Positions 19,865 through 30,411 of a stretch of DNA of 64,000 bases are shown here, piece by piece. Origin of the DNA: Skeletonema tropicum (lineage: Eukaryota; Bacillariophyta; Thalassiosirophyceae; Thalassiosirales; Thalassiosiraceae); NCBI GenBank assembly GCA_037178625.1, contig CM074145.1, positions 682,001 to 746,000 on the forward strand, in the 5' to 3' direction. The number at the start of each line of letters is the position of its first letter. Within the stretch, counting starts at the first letter, position 1. The notes below the pieces were generated by a model, which was not told where the DNA came from, searched no databases, and saw only the letters and a program-made list of their open reading frames with translations. The position numbers and the translations under genes are program-made.

Positions 19865-22675
19865 TTAGGCTTTAGGTCCATAGCCTGAATCCGACAACCA
19901 GATTGCATACCACTCATTCATTGACCTACGTCTCTCTTCAGGAGACATGTTCATCCACGCCGCCTGTTGTTGTGCCTGCTCCGTTTGGACCGGCAAATGC
20001 CCTAGATGTGGAGCATGTTGATTCTGTTGTTGCACCTGCTCTGCTTGGGCCGGCAAATGTCCTAGATGGGGTGCATGTTGATTCCGTTGTAGCGTTAACT
20101 CCGGTTGGGCCGGCAAATGTCCTAGATGTGGTGCATGTTGATACATAGGCGTTTGCATCGACTGCACAGCACCGGATGTGTTGAATAGAGCAGGAGCTGA
20201 AGCACGTCGAACGGATGGAGCATTCTCACTCTGTTTCCAAGCGGCCTTGTTTGAGCCAAATCCGGACTTCATTCTTTTCAAGTTTTCCCTGTGGAGATCG
20301 CTGTATCCATGACGCCATTCCCCTTCATAAGTATGTCCTATTTTGAACCTCATTCGGCCTTGCCCGTGTGGTTTCCCCTCCTTGTCAACCTCACCAGTAT
20401 ACCATCCACATTCGCCTAATGGAGTGGTGTAAAGCAGCCTGTGAACCCTTCTATTTCGTGATCCCTCGGAAGGATCTGACAGGACCGTGCCATGGTGATT
20501 CGGTGTGGTAGAGTTGCCACTCCTCGAGGAGAAGGAACTTTTAGCTCCAATTTTAGCATCGGCCTCCTTCTTTGACCCTCGAGGTAAATATCCACTAGTT
20601 TGGCGATTCTTCATGTTCTTCTGACTGGTCGTGTCATCTAATGACGCAAACTTAACCGTCTTCGCGGTCCTGCGGTTGCTGCTTCCGCTGTCACCCTTTT
20701 CAAGTGCACGTACATCCTTATCTAGGCCCAAGACGTTCTTCATCACGTGCACCTCACTTCTTGATTTAGCTGCATCGTGCATGTGAGTAGATGACTCAGC
20801 ACGGACGATATGCTTGAGGGCACTTGCGAAACTCTTTACTCGACTGGCACGCAAATTACTGCCTATGGATCGTCGTTGCTTTTCTCCGCTGTGACGAAGA
20901 CGATGCTGCTGCTCAAAAGCTGCTGCTTGGCTTTTCGTAGAGGTCGGAATGCAATTGCTATGTCCCGGTGTCGCTTGATTCTTGTCTCGCAACTTCGGGT
21001 CAGATGGCGGCGAAACAGCACATATAGGACAGCTTCCTATCAACACATATCCCCCTAACCCTAAAAGCTTCTTCTCGTACAACTTGTATTCCGGATGGAG
21101 TTTACAACGTCCGTGCTTATCGCAATTCTTAGGAACAGATGATACAAATGGTGGCGCCTTGTCTTCAAATTTGCTCACTTTGACTGGACGTTGGATGTAG
21201 GCACTCACGCCATCGAAAGACATGGTAGGTGGGTAGACACTCAAAGTAATACTGGACAAAGTCAAAGTAGATTCATTAAAGTCCGTCCTCTGGTCATCGT
21301 TCTCATTCTCTGGTACAGATGTTAATGAGTCAGAAGAACCATCAGAAGAAGATGACGAGACGCTTCCATCGTCTTCGACTACAGCACCAATAGATCGATC
21401 ACTTTGCTCCTTCATCAATCTCTGCATTCTGCGTGCATAGAAATCTTCGGCTGTATCAGCATAGTGCTCATTTTCTGAGGAGGATGCAAATGAGAGAATA
21501 GAACCAAAAGAAGATGAGGAGCACTGCTGATGAATTTGTTCCAGCTTCATTCTGGGCATTATGCGCACATTCTCTTCTACGGTTGCATTAGCCTTAGCAT
21601 GACCATATGAATCGTCGGAGCTGCGGCTACGCTGCAGCGTGTGCTCTGTATCATTTAAAGTTGAAGATGAATTCATCAAATCACTACGATGTTTGATGGA
21701 TCCTGTGGATGCCGCCCTCCGCGGAAGTGGGGGTGGGGGAGGAAGAGGGCGCTGCATATCTGCCGCCGTTCTAATGCAGGTATGGGTCTGATTTCCTTTG
21801 AAGCCGTCATCATCACCTGCACCTGAATCTGCACCTTCAACTACATAGAGGTCTTTGGCATTGGTTGCACCAGCACAGTGCTCATTCTCTGATGAGGATG
21901 AGAGAATAGAACCAAAAGAAGATGTAGAGTATTGTTGATGAATTTGTTCCAGCAGCTTCATTCTGGGCATTATGCGCCCATGCTCTTCTTCGGTTGCATT
22001 AGCCTTAGCATGGTCATATGAATCGTCGGAGCTACGGCTACGCTGCAGCGTGTGCACTTGATCAGTTGATGATGCGTTCATCAACTCACTGCGCTGTTTG
22101 ATGGATCCTGTGGATGCCGCCCTTCGTGGAGGAGGTGGTGGAGGGGTAAGAGGGCGCTGTGTATCCGCCTTCGTAGCGATGCAGGTATGGGTCTGATTTC
22201 CTTCGAAGTTACCATCATCACCAGCACCTTCAACTACAGCACCTGCAGTTGGAGATGATGGAGACGGAGGACCGAGGCAGAATTTGAACTTGAGACGACG
22301 AGTAACATTAGCAAACTCATTGCTGAGTGCGATTGGTGACGATTGCAAGCTGGTGCAGCTGCAGCTGCAGCTGCAGCTGTCATTGTTGCCAAGAGGTGAG
22401 ACAAAGATACCGCCAAGGTTGATTTTTCTTGGAATTGGAACCGGAGCCGGAGTTTTACCCAATGAGACCGAGGGATCATATGTAGAATATGAAAAGATCG
22501 AGCGCGTCGACTGATTCAAGAACGACGCTGCAGCGACTTTATTCATTTGTTTTATGGATGCCCCGTCTCGGCGGAAAGCGCCAACACCAACATCAGCATG
22601 TCGCGGGAGTGAAGGCTGACGTCTCGATGTCAACTTGTTGCCATCGTCTCGGGCATATGCACTAGAAGATATCAT
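19865..22675 (-). CDS. MORN-motif protein with Cys/His cluster (copy B)
   Basis: 936 residues, two fewer than copy A because one CAGCTG hexamer (Cys-Ser) is missing near 22365. Two amino acid replacements are visible between copies: Ser for Phe in the FVSFVPK segment, and Thr for Ile in the SSSILND segment. All other features match: paired 130-residue blocks, a CDKHGRC...CPIC cluster, one MORN-like unit and three HAPHLGHLP repeats. Both copies are intact, so both could be expressed, each with the same upstream spacer. Confidence 0.8.
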   Translation of the reverse strand: MISSSAYARDDGNKLTSRRQPSLPRHADVGVGAFRRDGASIKQMNKVAAASFLNQSTRSIFSYSTYDPSVSLGKTPAPVPIPRKINLGGIFVSPLGNNDSCSCSCSCTSLQSSPIALSNEFANVTRRLKFKFCLGPPSPSSPTAGAVVEGAGDDGNFEGNQTHTCIATKADTQRPLTPPPPPPRRAASTGSIKQRSELMNASSTDQVHTLQRSRSSDDSYDHAKANATEEEHGRIMPRMKLLEQIHQQYSTSSFGSILSSSSENEHCAGATNAKDLYVVEGADSGAGDDDGFKGNQTHTCIRTAADMQRPLPPPPPLPRRAASTGSIKHRSDLMNSSSTLNDTEHTLQRSRSSDDSYGHAKANATVEENVRIMPRMKLEQIHQQCSSSSFGSILSFASSSENEHYADTAEDFYARRMQRLMKEQSDRSIGAVVEDDGSVSSSSSDGSSDSLTSVPENENDDQRTDFNESTLTLSSITLSVYPPTMSFDGVSAYIQRPVKVSKFEDKAPPFVSSVPKNCDKHGRCKLHPEYKLYEKKLLGLGGYVLIGSCPICAVSPPSDPKLRDKNQATPGHSNCIPTSTKSQAAAFEQQHRLRHSGEKQRRSIGSNLRASRVKSFASALKHIVRAESSTHMHDAAKSRSEVHVMKNVLGLDKDVRALEKGDSGSSNRRTAKTVKFASLDDTTSQKNMKNRQTSGYLPRGSKKEADAKIGAKSSFSSRSGNSTTPNHHGTVLSDPSEGSRNRRVHRLLYTTPLGECGWYTGEVDKEGKPHGQGRMRFKIGHTYEGEWRHGYSDLHRENLKRMKSGFGSNKAAWKQSENAPSVRRASAPALFNTSGAVQSMQTPMYQHAPHLGHLPAQPELTLQRNQHAPHLGHLPAQAEQVQQQNQHAPHLGHLPVQTEQAQQQAAWMNMSPEERRRSMNEWYAIWLSDSGYGPKA

Positions 22676-23256
22676 CGTTTTTTGTTTGCTCCTCTAGAGC
22701 TAGCGTAGAGCGAGGATGTATTGACAGCTATTGACAGCTATTGACAGATGTTTGGTTTACAGCTCCTCGGGCTGAGTCTTACAGAAGCTTTGGCCGAATT
22801 TGTGTCATGCATTACAGCCCTGAACACGCCCATAGTATTACTGATACACGCCCAGCGGACTCCTGATAATTCGTGAATGAAATAAATCAGAAAGAATGTG
22901 AGTGGTATTAGAGGGCCCTTTTCTTATTCCACAAGCAACAAAAGACAAAAAAAGTCAGGTTTTATTTCCCCCTCGGTATTATTAGAATGGGCATTTGATC
23001 CTGACGTAATCAAATTATATCAAACACATAGGCTCTTTTAATCGTAAAAGATGTCTCAACGGTATCATGTATTAAATGAGTGTCGCACACTTTTACGACA
23101 TTTTCGTCTCTTCATTAGGAATTAGCCTTCGCGTTTTCTGCTCAGCAGGCCCACTGCAATCGCAAAGGCGACGCTTACACACTTGGCAGCTGCAAAACGC
23201 CGACGCTTGCCAGCTGCATTGAATGCTCCAGAGCTCAGAGCAGATAATTTACGACC
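22676..23256. other. Intergenic region between divergent genes (copy B)
   Basis: Identical in layout to 3878-4458, with the ATTGACAGCT run near 22729. It should contain both promoters; no element is recognised. Confidence 0.5.
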
Positions 23257-23961
23257 ATGGCAAACCAAAATGAACGACCAACCCGCAACACCACACCCAC
23301 GCAATCACAACTAGACAGCCTGGCATCTTTCCTATCTGATTGGAGTGAAGCTTCTGTCCAACCTCCGACTCTGGCGGGTGAGGCCGAGGAAGAGAAAGAG
23401 ACTGAAGATGTTCAAACTCGCCGATCCTCATTACTTGAACATCCACCGCTTGCTGCTTATGACTTTCCATCTCCTGGGGCTTTGAGAAGACGCAGTATCT
23501 TCGCAACTGATGCTGATGCTGATGGTGCTGGTGCTGGTGATCAGGATCATCACGATCGTGACAATGGAGATGGAGCAATGGCACCAATGGCAATTATGAA
23601 TTCACTTGCTATGAATCCTCTGCCTATACTGCCATTGCCATTTGCCACATTACACGAACAACGTCAAATGGATCAGGAAGCTCCATTGCCATTGCATCAA
23701 GAGGTGACGTCACCACCTTCATCCGCGCTGATGTCATTGGACAATGACAAGGAACCCTCAGCCTCAGCTACACTTGGGGGTGGAGTGGGAGGCAATCTCC
23801 CTCCCCCACCTCCATTACTTAATCCAAGGCCCACCGAACACCGAGTAGACACAGACACACCATCAGATGCCCCATCATCTTCATCTACTTCAACCTCAAG
23901 TAGTATCACGACAAGGCCTCCAGCAGCACAGGCACAGGCACAGGCACAGGCAGATGAATAG
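23257..23961 (+). CDS. Low-complexity hypothetical protein (copy B)
   Basis: 234 residues, identical to the copy-A protein except for one additional Gln-Ala pair at the end from an extra CAGGCA unit. Predicted disordered; Ser/Pro/Asp-rich; no domain recognised. Confidence 0.6.
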   Translation: MANQNERPTRNTTPTQSQLDSLASFLSDWSEASVQPPTLAGEAEEEKETEDVQTRRSSLLEHPPLAAYDFPSPGALRRRSIFATDADADGAGAGDQDHHDRDNGDGAMAPMAIMNSLAMNPLPILPLPFATLHEQRQMDQEAPLPLHQEVTSPPSSALMSLDNDKEPSASATLGGGVGGNLPPPPPLLNPRPTEHRVDTDTPSDAPSSSSTSTSSSITTRPPAAQAQAQAQADE

Positions 23962-25187
23962 GAGATGATGGTGCCTTATCCTCATACTCATACGCGAAGG
24001 TGAAACTCACCTCTTATTGCGAGGAACACAAATGCCATCAAATATAAGGAAAGACATCTCCCGTTCTTGCTGCCTATGGATATACCCTTATCCACAGCGT
24101 GCGGATATATGATGTTGATGTTAGAAAGTTAGTGTGGTAAAATTACCTACTTAAGCTATTCTTCATATCATCAATTTCTAACCGGTGATCAGTTTCTTTT
24201 ATCAATCGACATATCATACCTTGCCGCAGGCAACGCGCTATATTTCAACTTAACAGTTCTTGCGATCGTGGTGGTGGCCACGGTTAAGTCTTGTTTTTTT
24301 GGTCGCATCCTCTCTTCTATACAACCGCTTCCTCGACATTTTATCGAACAAATACAATGCAACGAATGTTTGCTTAGAGCATGGGGTTCAACGTGTGTGA
24401 GTTTTCAAACACTCCGTGGTGTCGTCTCGTCGGATGCGAGGTACAAAGAGGATTTTAAAGCTTAAGATTAAGAGGAAAACATACTTGGAGCTCGTTCACA
24501 CCGATGGAATTGACTTACAATCATTAGGACGTACACACAGAGCGACTGGCATCATCTCCTTCTCAGCATTAAACGAATGCAATGATGGGATTGAAGATGA
24601 CAATGCAATGATGGGATTGAAGATGACGGCAGTCGTAATTATAAACAAATATAGAGCTCGACTCAGTACTCACATGATATCCGAATAGGATCTTACTTTG
24701 ACTTTGACTCACAGAAGAAGAGGATAATGCGGTAGTCCAAGAAGATCTTCTCTTCACAAACATGAAGTTTTTCAAGAAAACAAAACATTTCTAATACAAT
24801 CTCCACCAAAAATCTTCAAAGGATCAACCGACAGATGACAATGACAGCAAGAGAGGCAATCAATTGATCAGAAAACCTCAAGCTCCTTCTAGTGAGATAG
24901 AGTGTTCGAGGTCCTCACATCAAGAGACTTACTCAATTCATTAAGCTGAAGCTGTGTGACGGGAGCAAAGTTGGGACAATCTTCGGGATGGATCAGAAGA
25001 CGCAGTCGAGATACTACGGTTCAAGTTAGTACAAGCTTCTCGTGCAACCTATCTTATGCATTCTATCAACAACAAATAGTATGGATTGCACACACATCGC
25101 ACACCACTTTTTCCCTCGAGCCTCAATACAATTTCTCTTTTATCAATCAATACATCATATCCTCCTCCTCCTTCACTTTTCTACTTC
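23962..25187. other. Non-coding: end of copy B and unique right flank
   Basis: Up to 24627 this matches copy A. After that, unique sequence runs to the 3' end of the minus-strand gene at 25188. Short open frames here have no recognisable product. Confidence 0.55.
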
Positions 25188-26402
25188 TTAATTCCGAAAC
25201 ATATTCAGCAAATTATCCCACGTACTACCATTCCTAGCCCTCCTCCTCGAACCACTACTATACCCACCATCATTTTCAAAGTAGTCATCATACTCATCAT
25301 CATAATTATCAAAGCCATAATCTGGATAATCTTCATAATACCCTCCTCTCCTTCCATCCACTCCTCTGTTGTTACCATACCCATACTGACCACCACTATT
25401 ATTACTATACCCCATACTACTACCCCGTCCCAACGCACGATTGTCACTCATCTGCCTCCTCTCCCTCTCCAAGGGGGTAAAATAATCCGAAATTCGACTC
25501 AAGGCACTCCCCCTACGAAAATCCTCTCCACTCCCCCTCCGTACATTCCCCCTCTCCCGATCATATTGCTGTTGCCATCCATATCGTAATCCCTGACTAT
25601 TACGTCCCCGTTGGGACATCCATTCACGTTCTCCGGGGGTATAATAATCTTGAATACGATTGGATGAATTACGAAATTGACGTTGTCGACGGGATGTCAT
25701 GGAGGACATCATGGGTCCCTCACGGCCGGTACGAAAGTCTTCACTTAGGCCCTGGGGGGAGGCATACCCTCCATTGGTGTAGGAGGGTGTGGAGTACCGA
25801 CTTCGTCCGCGCATTTCGTCGGCATACCCCCCACGTCGGTTTTGGAGGACATAATTGTTATTGTTTGGATTGTAGTAATCGTAATCATCATAGTAATAAT
25901 TATTGTTGTAGTTGTAGTTGCGACGTGATGAGTTTGGACTGGAAGTCATTCGAAAATTCTCACTGGATCCAATTCGATCATAGGGACGATTGTAATAATA
26001 ATCACCAGCGACACCCCCTCCTCCACCACGATAGTTATAATTATTGGAGTTGTAACTATCATAGGAACGATAGTTTCTTCCTGAACCGTAGTTGTTGTTC
26101 CCACGTGAATTGTAGTACGTATTTCCACCACTGCCGTAGGAGGTTGTGCCGAAGGAGGCACTGCCGACGCGATTGTCGAATCTACCTGCGTTACGATCGA
26201 TTACATAATTGTCATAATTATTATTATAGTTGTTGTTTCTATTGTTGTAATTGGCATTGTTGGAGTAGTCACGGTAATAATCATCGTTGTAGCGAGAGGA
26301 GTCAAGTGAGGTGATGATGGCTGAGGAGGGGGTTTTGGATGGGGTAAAGGCGCCGCTACTGCTGCTGGCGAGGAATATTAATGATGTGACGAGTGACTTC
26401 AT
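25188..26402 (-). CDS. Tyr/Asn/Gly/Arg-rich protein with possible plastid presequence
   Basis: A 404-residue single-exon frame. It starts MKSLVTSLIFLASSSSGAF, a short hydrophobic signal with a Gly-Ala/Phe junction followed by Thr-Pro and a Ser/Thr/Lys-rich stretch. A Phe just after the signal-peptide cleavage site is the key residue of the diatom plastid-import motif, so plastid targeting is a reasonable prediction; secretion is the alternative. The mature part is extremely rich in Tyr, Asn, Asp, Arg, Gly and Ser (NNNYNN, YYDDYDYY and RGG-like runs) with recurring blocks resembling SDYFTPLERE. It is probably disordered and could bind RNA or form assemblies. No enzyme domain. It ends WDNLLNMFRN. 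Confidence 0.7.
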   Translation of the reverse strand: MKSLVTSLIFLASSSSGAFTPSKTPSSAIITSLDSSRYNDDYYRDYSNNANYNNRNNNYNNNYDNYVIDRNAGRFDNRVGSASFGTTSYGSGGNTYYNSRGNNNYGSGRNYRSYDSYNSNNYNYRGGGGGVAGDYYYNRPYDRIGSSENFRMTSSPNSSRRNYNYNNNYYYDDYDYYNPNNNNYVLQNRRGGYADEMRGRSRYSTPSYTNGGYASPQGLSEDFRTGREGPMMSSMTSRRQRQFRNSSNRIQDYYTPGEREWMSQRGRNSQGLRYGWQQQYDRERGNVRRGSGEDFRRGSALSRISDYFTPLERERRQMSDNRALGRGSSMGYSNNSGGQYGYGNNRGVDGRRGGYYEDYPDYGFDNYDDEYDDYFENDGGYSSGSRRRARNGSTWDNLLNMFRN

Positions 26403-27272
26403 CTTGGGAGTAAGAGATTGTATTGTAGCAGTGAAGGCACTGCTAGTGAGTTATGGTGTGCTAAAGAAGTATGGTAAAAGTGTGTTGCCGCTTGCATGCC
26501 GATGTTTTTCACCATCGTCATCGTTTGTTGAAGGTTGTTGAGTGTATGTTGAGGTTGAGTGTCAACTTTTTAGACGAACACGTATGTCACATTTTACATG
26601 TCAATAATTATAATACTGTTACCATTATCTAAAGCGTCAGCACTGATAAATCAGATCATTGCACTTTCTCCAGAGTACAACCTTTATGTGTAGGACGGAG
26701 AAGAAGATAAGTAGATAGAATGCCTCTTCTTCAATTGATTGATGACAAAAGAGGCTCCCAGCTTTTCAGCAGTTTCTGAATCTGAATTGTGAGACATCAG
26801 TCGTCGTCGTGTGAAGTTCCAGCTCATATTCATATGGCTACTCTTCCTTTGTGCGAAAAGGTAAATACAGGTGGATATGACCATCGCCATCTCGCTGCTT
26901 TCGTTGAGTTTGACTTGTCACACTGTCTGAAGAAAGAATGTCCTTTGCCTTTTGCACGGCTGAATGAGGTGCGCCAGAACCCGGGACTTTGGTAGAAAAT
27001 GAACCAACCTTTATAAACGCCTTGGGCCTTCATCGAGAGTTGGGCTGAAGCAAAGAAGGCCCCTACAACTTTTGATAATCATTCTTGATAATCATTCAAC
27101 TCTTTTGATACTATGTCTGTTATCTTATCTATGCAATGGAGAACTCATCGTTTATTCATTGCCATGATGTATAAAAAGTAACCGCGAAGAAGAATCCACT
27201 TCATCTTCGTGCCTTTTCCCACGAGCATGAGTGAGCCATGTCAATAAATACTAATCGTGCTTATAGATATGC
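26403..27272. other. Intergenic region
   Basis: No gene is supported. A 13-base unit TTGATAATCATTC occurs twice in tandem near 27075-27100. The right part should hold the 3' UTR of the next minus-strand gene. Confidence 0.5.
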
Positions 27273-30200
27273 TTACCTCTTCGAGAGGGGAGACATACCA
27301 GCTGTTGCCGCTAAGTATTCCTTGCATTTTTGGCGCTTTCTTACAATATCTTCGAAATCTTCATCCGTAATGGGTGAAAGTGATGTTGCTGCTCTCTTGA
27401 TCCCATGGACTTGTTCCTTAGTGAGCGTTGGGGCTGCTGGCCTACTACTCTTCTTCTGCCGAGAGGATGATGACGACTTCTTGACTGTTTCAGATGGAAC
27501 GATCAAGTCATAATTATCAGTAGGAGCTTCCTTGGATGCAACAACAACTTGTGCCTTCTTTTCTTCACTCAAACTAATTTGAGAAGACATCATCATCTTC
27601 TTTGAATTGTTGGCATGATTTGTACTAGGAGATTCAAAGGATTGCTCCGAGGCTGAGGCTGAGTGTTGTTGTTCGTCCTGTTTGTACTTGGAGAGGAACG
27701 CGACGGGATCGGTGGGGATACAACGTGTATTCTTGTGCACATTTGCCGTGGTTGTAGTTTGACCCTTTTTCTTGGTGGAAGGCTGTTGAACACAACATCC
27801 AATATTGGGGTCCAAATCACGATCATTCAAGTTACTAGCACCACTTGAGCTTTGTTTCTTGCTCTTCTCCTTGGCCTTGGTGGAGATTGCTTCGACCTTC
27901 AGCTGCTGCTCCGTCTCCTGATTGAAATCGTTGTCATCCTGCAATTCAGAACGGCTGCTATCATCCATCAAATGATTCGGTAGTTGCGTCAGAGGGTTCT
28001 GCGAGAAGAATGAATAATTGGACTTGGAAGTTTTGTACGAATTTCCTCCAACACTGCCTTCTTCTTCGTCATCATCTTTTTCATCATCACTTGCCTCATC
28101 ATCATTGGAACATTCAAAGAATTGGACAGTCTCATTTGCATTGCTCTCTTCACCTTCGGAATTGTTGACATTGCTGTCAACGTTTGCACTGTTCTTCTCC
28201 TGTTGAGAAAGAAGAAATTCTTCCTCATTGTCCGTCTCTTCCTCTACCTCTACCTTCTTCTTCGATGGCTTGTTCTTTCCACCCCTACTGCCCTTGCCCG
28301 CCTTGCGTCGTGATGGAGCTTCATGTTCATTTGCAGGAGATATCTCCTCCTCCTCTTCCTTCTTCTTCTTCTTTGACTTGACTTTACGACCGCCCTTCTT
28401 GGCAGTAACAGGCTCAATCTGCTGCTCTTGGACTTCATCCTTGGCAGAAGATTTACGACGGCTGCGACGTCCACCACTTTTCGATGCAGTAATCGCTGTG
28501 ACTGTAGCACCACTGTTCTGTTTGATACGAGAAGAGCGACGAAGATTTGGGACAGGAGTGATGTCATCTTCATCTCCTTGAGTTGGGTTGTACATGGACA
28601 CATCGCCCTGAGTGGGCTCATACTGGGACACATTTGCCTCTTCCTTGTCATCATCATCATCATCCACATCCTGACAAGTGAAATGAAACTCATCCTTCTC
28701 CTCCACCACCCCTTTCTTCCCTCCCTTCTTCTTTCTAGAGCGGTGCTTTCCTCTGCCATTCTTTTTCTTCTTACTTCCACTCACCTCCTCCTCCTCCTCC
28801 TCCTCCTCCTCCTCATCATCATCATCATCATCCAAATCTACATCCATTGCCGCCACAGCATTGAGAAGTTGCTTCTTGGCATAGGAATTTGTAGTAGTAG
28901 CCGCGCGTGAAATCAAGACTGCTTGTTTCTTCTTCTTATCGGATATTTTGGAGGATGATTTGACACTCCTTGTGCCTTTCTTCTGATTCGTCAATGTTGT
29001 AGTCGGGGTGATAATGTCCGACTTCTTTGCCTTGGACGATTTGCGTGAAGTAGAAGAAGATTTGGCTGCTGCCTCTTTTGGCTCCTCCTTGTTCTTCTTT
29101 CCTCTTGTAGCAACAGCAGCAGTGGAGTTCCTCCTCCTATTCTTCTCGACAGCTGCGTTCCACATTTCATTCTCTTCCTCCGATGATTCCTCAGCCTTGC
29201 TTGTCTTCTCCCTCGCGGAAGATTTGCGCCCGGTAGACTTCTTTTGAGTCACAATGTTTACAGACGATGATGTTGCTGCACGAGATTTGACAGTCTCTTT
29301 GGGTGTTGCCTTCTCCTTCTTTTTGGACTTTCCTCTCGTAGTAACAGTGGTGGTGAGCTTCCTCCCCTTACTCTTTGCAACATTCCACTCCTCCTCTGAT
29401 GACTCTTCATCATTATCATCATCTGATGAATCCTCATCGTCATCATCTTCCAACACGAATGATCTCTTCTTTGTAGAAGGTGGAAATAAACGTCTACTTA
29501 CTCGAACAGACTCATCATCTGATGATGAATCCTCCTCCTTCTTGTCCACCTCCTCCATGAGAAGAGCACTCCCGCTGGCATTGAAATCTCCTGCCTCACT
29601 ATTATGCGGTTCATTGGTCATGGAAGGATCAAAATAGTCCACCGTGGCATCATCATCATCATCGCCATGCTCCTTGGCAATAACTTCATTCTTCTCATGG
29701 AATGCAGTAGTAGCAGTACCATCCTCCAGTGCGTCCATTGCCTCCTCAATACTTTCATCATCACTCTCCTCCCTATCATTTTGAACGTCATCAAACTCCA
29801 CCTCGATCGAACTAACACTACTCTCCTCCAATTCCATCACCTTCTTCTTCTTCTTTGACCCCCTGCTCTTGTTGTTAGCATTCTTGGCAGTGCATTTTTG
29901 GTGGTCGTTGCCATCGCCCCCGCCCCTCAAATTATTTTCCTTCTCATCACCCCCCTCATAATCATCCTTCACAACAGCATTCCTACTACGCTCCTTCTCA
30001 CGAAGACTACGCTTCCTCTCCTTCCTCTCCTCTGCATTCCTTGCCCCGTACCTCCGTCTGCTCCTCTTGTTCCTTGCCGCAGCGGAAGAAGAATTGCGCT
30101 TGAGTGAGAATTCCGAGAATTCATCCTCATCCTCGCTCGCATCACGGGATTGTTGCTTGGCGGCAGAGGAAGGATCGTAATGACGGATACGATTGATGGA

Positions 30201-30332
30201 TAGTTTGGGATAGACGTGTTTAGGTGTGCGTTTCTTCATGCCGGATGGATTGAAAGGCTCGATGGGGCTGTCGAGATGATTGGGTTCTCGGTGCGTGAAG
30301 CTGAAGGAATGAGATGAGAAGCAATCAAGCAA
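27273..30332 (-). CDS. Large charged nuclear-type protein, Ser/Lys/Glu-rich
   Basis: 1019 residues without an intron. The protein alternates acidic runs (DDDDDDEEEEEEEEEEE, DDDDDD) with basic runs (KKKKNGRGKHRSRKKKGGKK, KSKKKKKEEEEE) and Ser-rich blocks. Two adjacent copies of a Tyr-x-Pro-Thr-Gln-Gly-Asp motif lie near residue 590, followed by RRSSRIKQNSG. The C-terminal 50 residues (LTKEQVHGIKRAATSLSPITDEDFEDIVRKRQKCKEYL) look like a short folded helical segment. No enzymatic domain is seen. The composition resembles chromatin or nucleolar proteins; role unknown. The stop codon lies within AAGAGGTAAGC, which is also a good splice donor, and another donor (GGTATGT) lies just upstream, so the true C-terminus may differ. 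Confidence 0.7.
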   Translation of the reverse strand: MLDCFSSHSFSFTHREPNHLDSPIEPFNPSGMKKRTPKHVYPKLSINRIRHYDPSSAAKQQSRDASEDEDEFSEFSLKRNSSSAAARNKRSRRRYGARNAEERKERKRSLREKERSRNAVVKDDYEGGDEKENNLRGGGDGNDHQKCTAKNANNKSRGSKKKKKVMELEESSVSSIEVEFDDVQNDREESDDESIEEAMDALEDGTATTAFHEKNEVIAKEHGDDDDDATVDYFDPSMTNEPHNSEAGDFNASGSALLMEEVDKKEEDSSSDDESVRVSRRLFPPSTKKRSFVLEDDDDEDSSDDDNDEESSEEEWNVAKSKGRKLTTTVTTRGKSKKKEKATPKETVKSRAATSSSVNIVTQKKSTGRKSSAREKTSKAEESSEEENEMWNAAVEKNRRRNSTAAVATRGKKNKEEPKEAAAKSSSTSRKSSKAKKSDIITPTTTLTNQKKGTRSVKSSSKISDKKKKQAVLISRAATTTNSYAKKQLLNAVAAMDVDLDDDDDDEEEEEEEEEEVSGSKKKKNGRGKHRSRKKKGGKKGVVEEKDEFHFTCQDVDDDDDDKEEANVSQYEPTQGDVSMYNPTQGDEDDITPVPNLRRSSRIKQNSGATVTAITASKSGGRRSRRKSSAKDEVQEQQIEPVTAKKGGRKVKSKKKKKEEEEEISPANEHEAPSRRKAGKGSRGGKNKPSKKKVEVEEETDNEEEFLLSQQEKNSANVDSNVNNSEGEESNANETVQFFECSNDDEASDDEKDDDEEEGSVGGNSYKTSKSNYSFFSQNPLTQLPNHLMDDSSRSELQDDNDFNQETEQQLKVEAISTKAKEKSKKQSSSGASNLNDRDLDPNIGCCVQQPSTKKKGQTTTTANVHKNTRCIPTDPVAFLSKYKQDEQQHSASASEQSFESPSTNHANNSKKMMMSSQISLSEEKKAQVVVASKEAPTDNYDLIVPSETVKKSSSSSRQKKSSRPAAPTLTKEQVHGIKRAATSLSPITDEDFEDIVRKRQKCKEYLAATAGMSPLSKR

Positions 30333-30351
30333 AGCAAGCGGTGAAAATGAG

Positions 30352-30411
30352 AAGATCTGCGCCGATACCTATCTACGGATGGTACCATAAATTTCATACT
30401 GTTACCTACCA
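30352..30411 (+). repeat. Dispersed 60-bp repeat, copy 1
   Basis: Nearly the same sequence occurs at 34675-34740 in the same orientation: both start AAGATCTGCGCCGA, share a central CTATCTACGGATGGTACC and end TTTCATACTGTTACCTACCA. This copy lies just upstream of the minus-strand gene starting at 30332. See the finding. Confidence 0.85.

Larger units (their letters stand above)
18845..24627. repeat. Long direct repeat, copy B (uninterrupted)
   Basis: This is the second copy of the 5.8-kb segment. It begins exactly where the inferred 5' end of the retrotransposon stops (minus strand, G-rich start near 18844) and ends at about 24627, after which the sequence is unique. It lacks the 3-kb DNA transposon and keeps a single TCTATAC at 24316-24322, the empty target site. 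It contains full copies of the MORN-motif gene (19865-22675) and of the small plus-strand gene (23257-23961). Confidence 0.95.

Noticed and set aside
25664..26314. 216-codon plus-strand frame rich in His, Cys, Tyr and Asn
   Set aside because: Antisense shadow of the Tyr/Asn-rich gene at 25188-26402.
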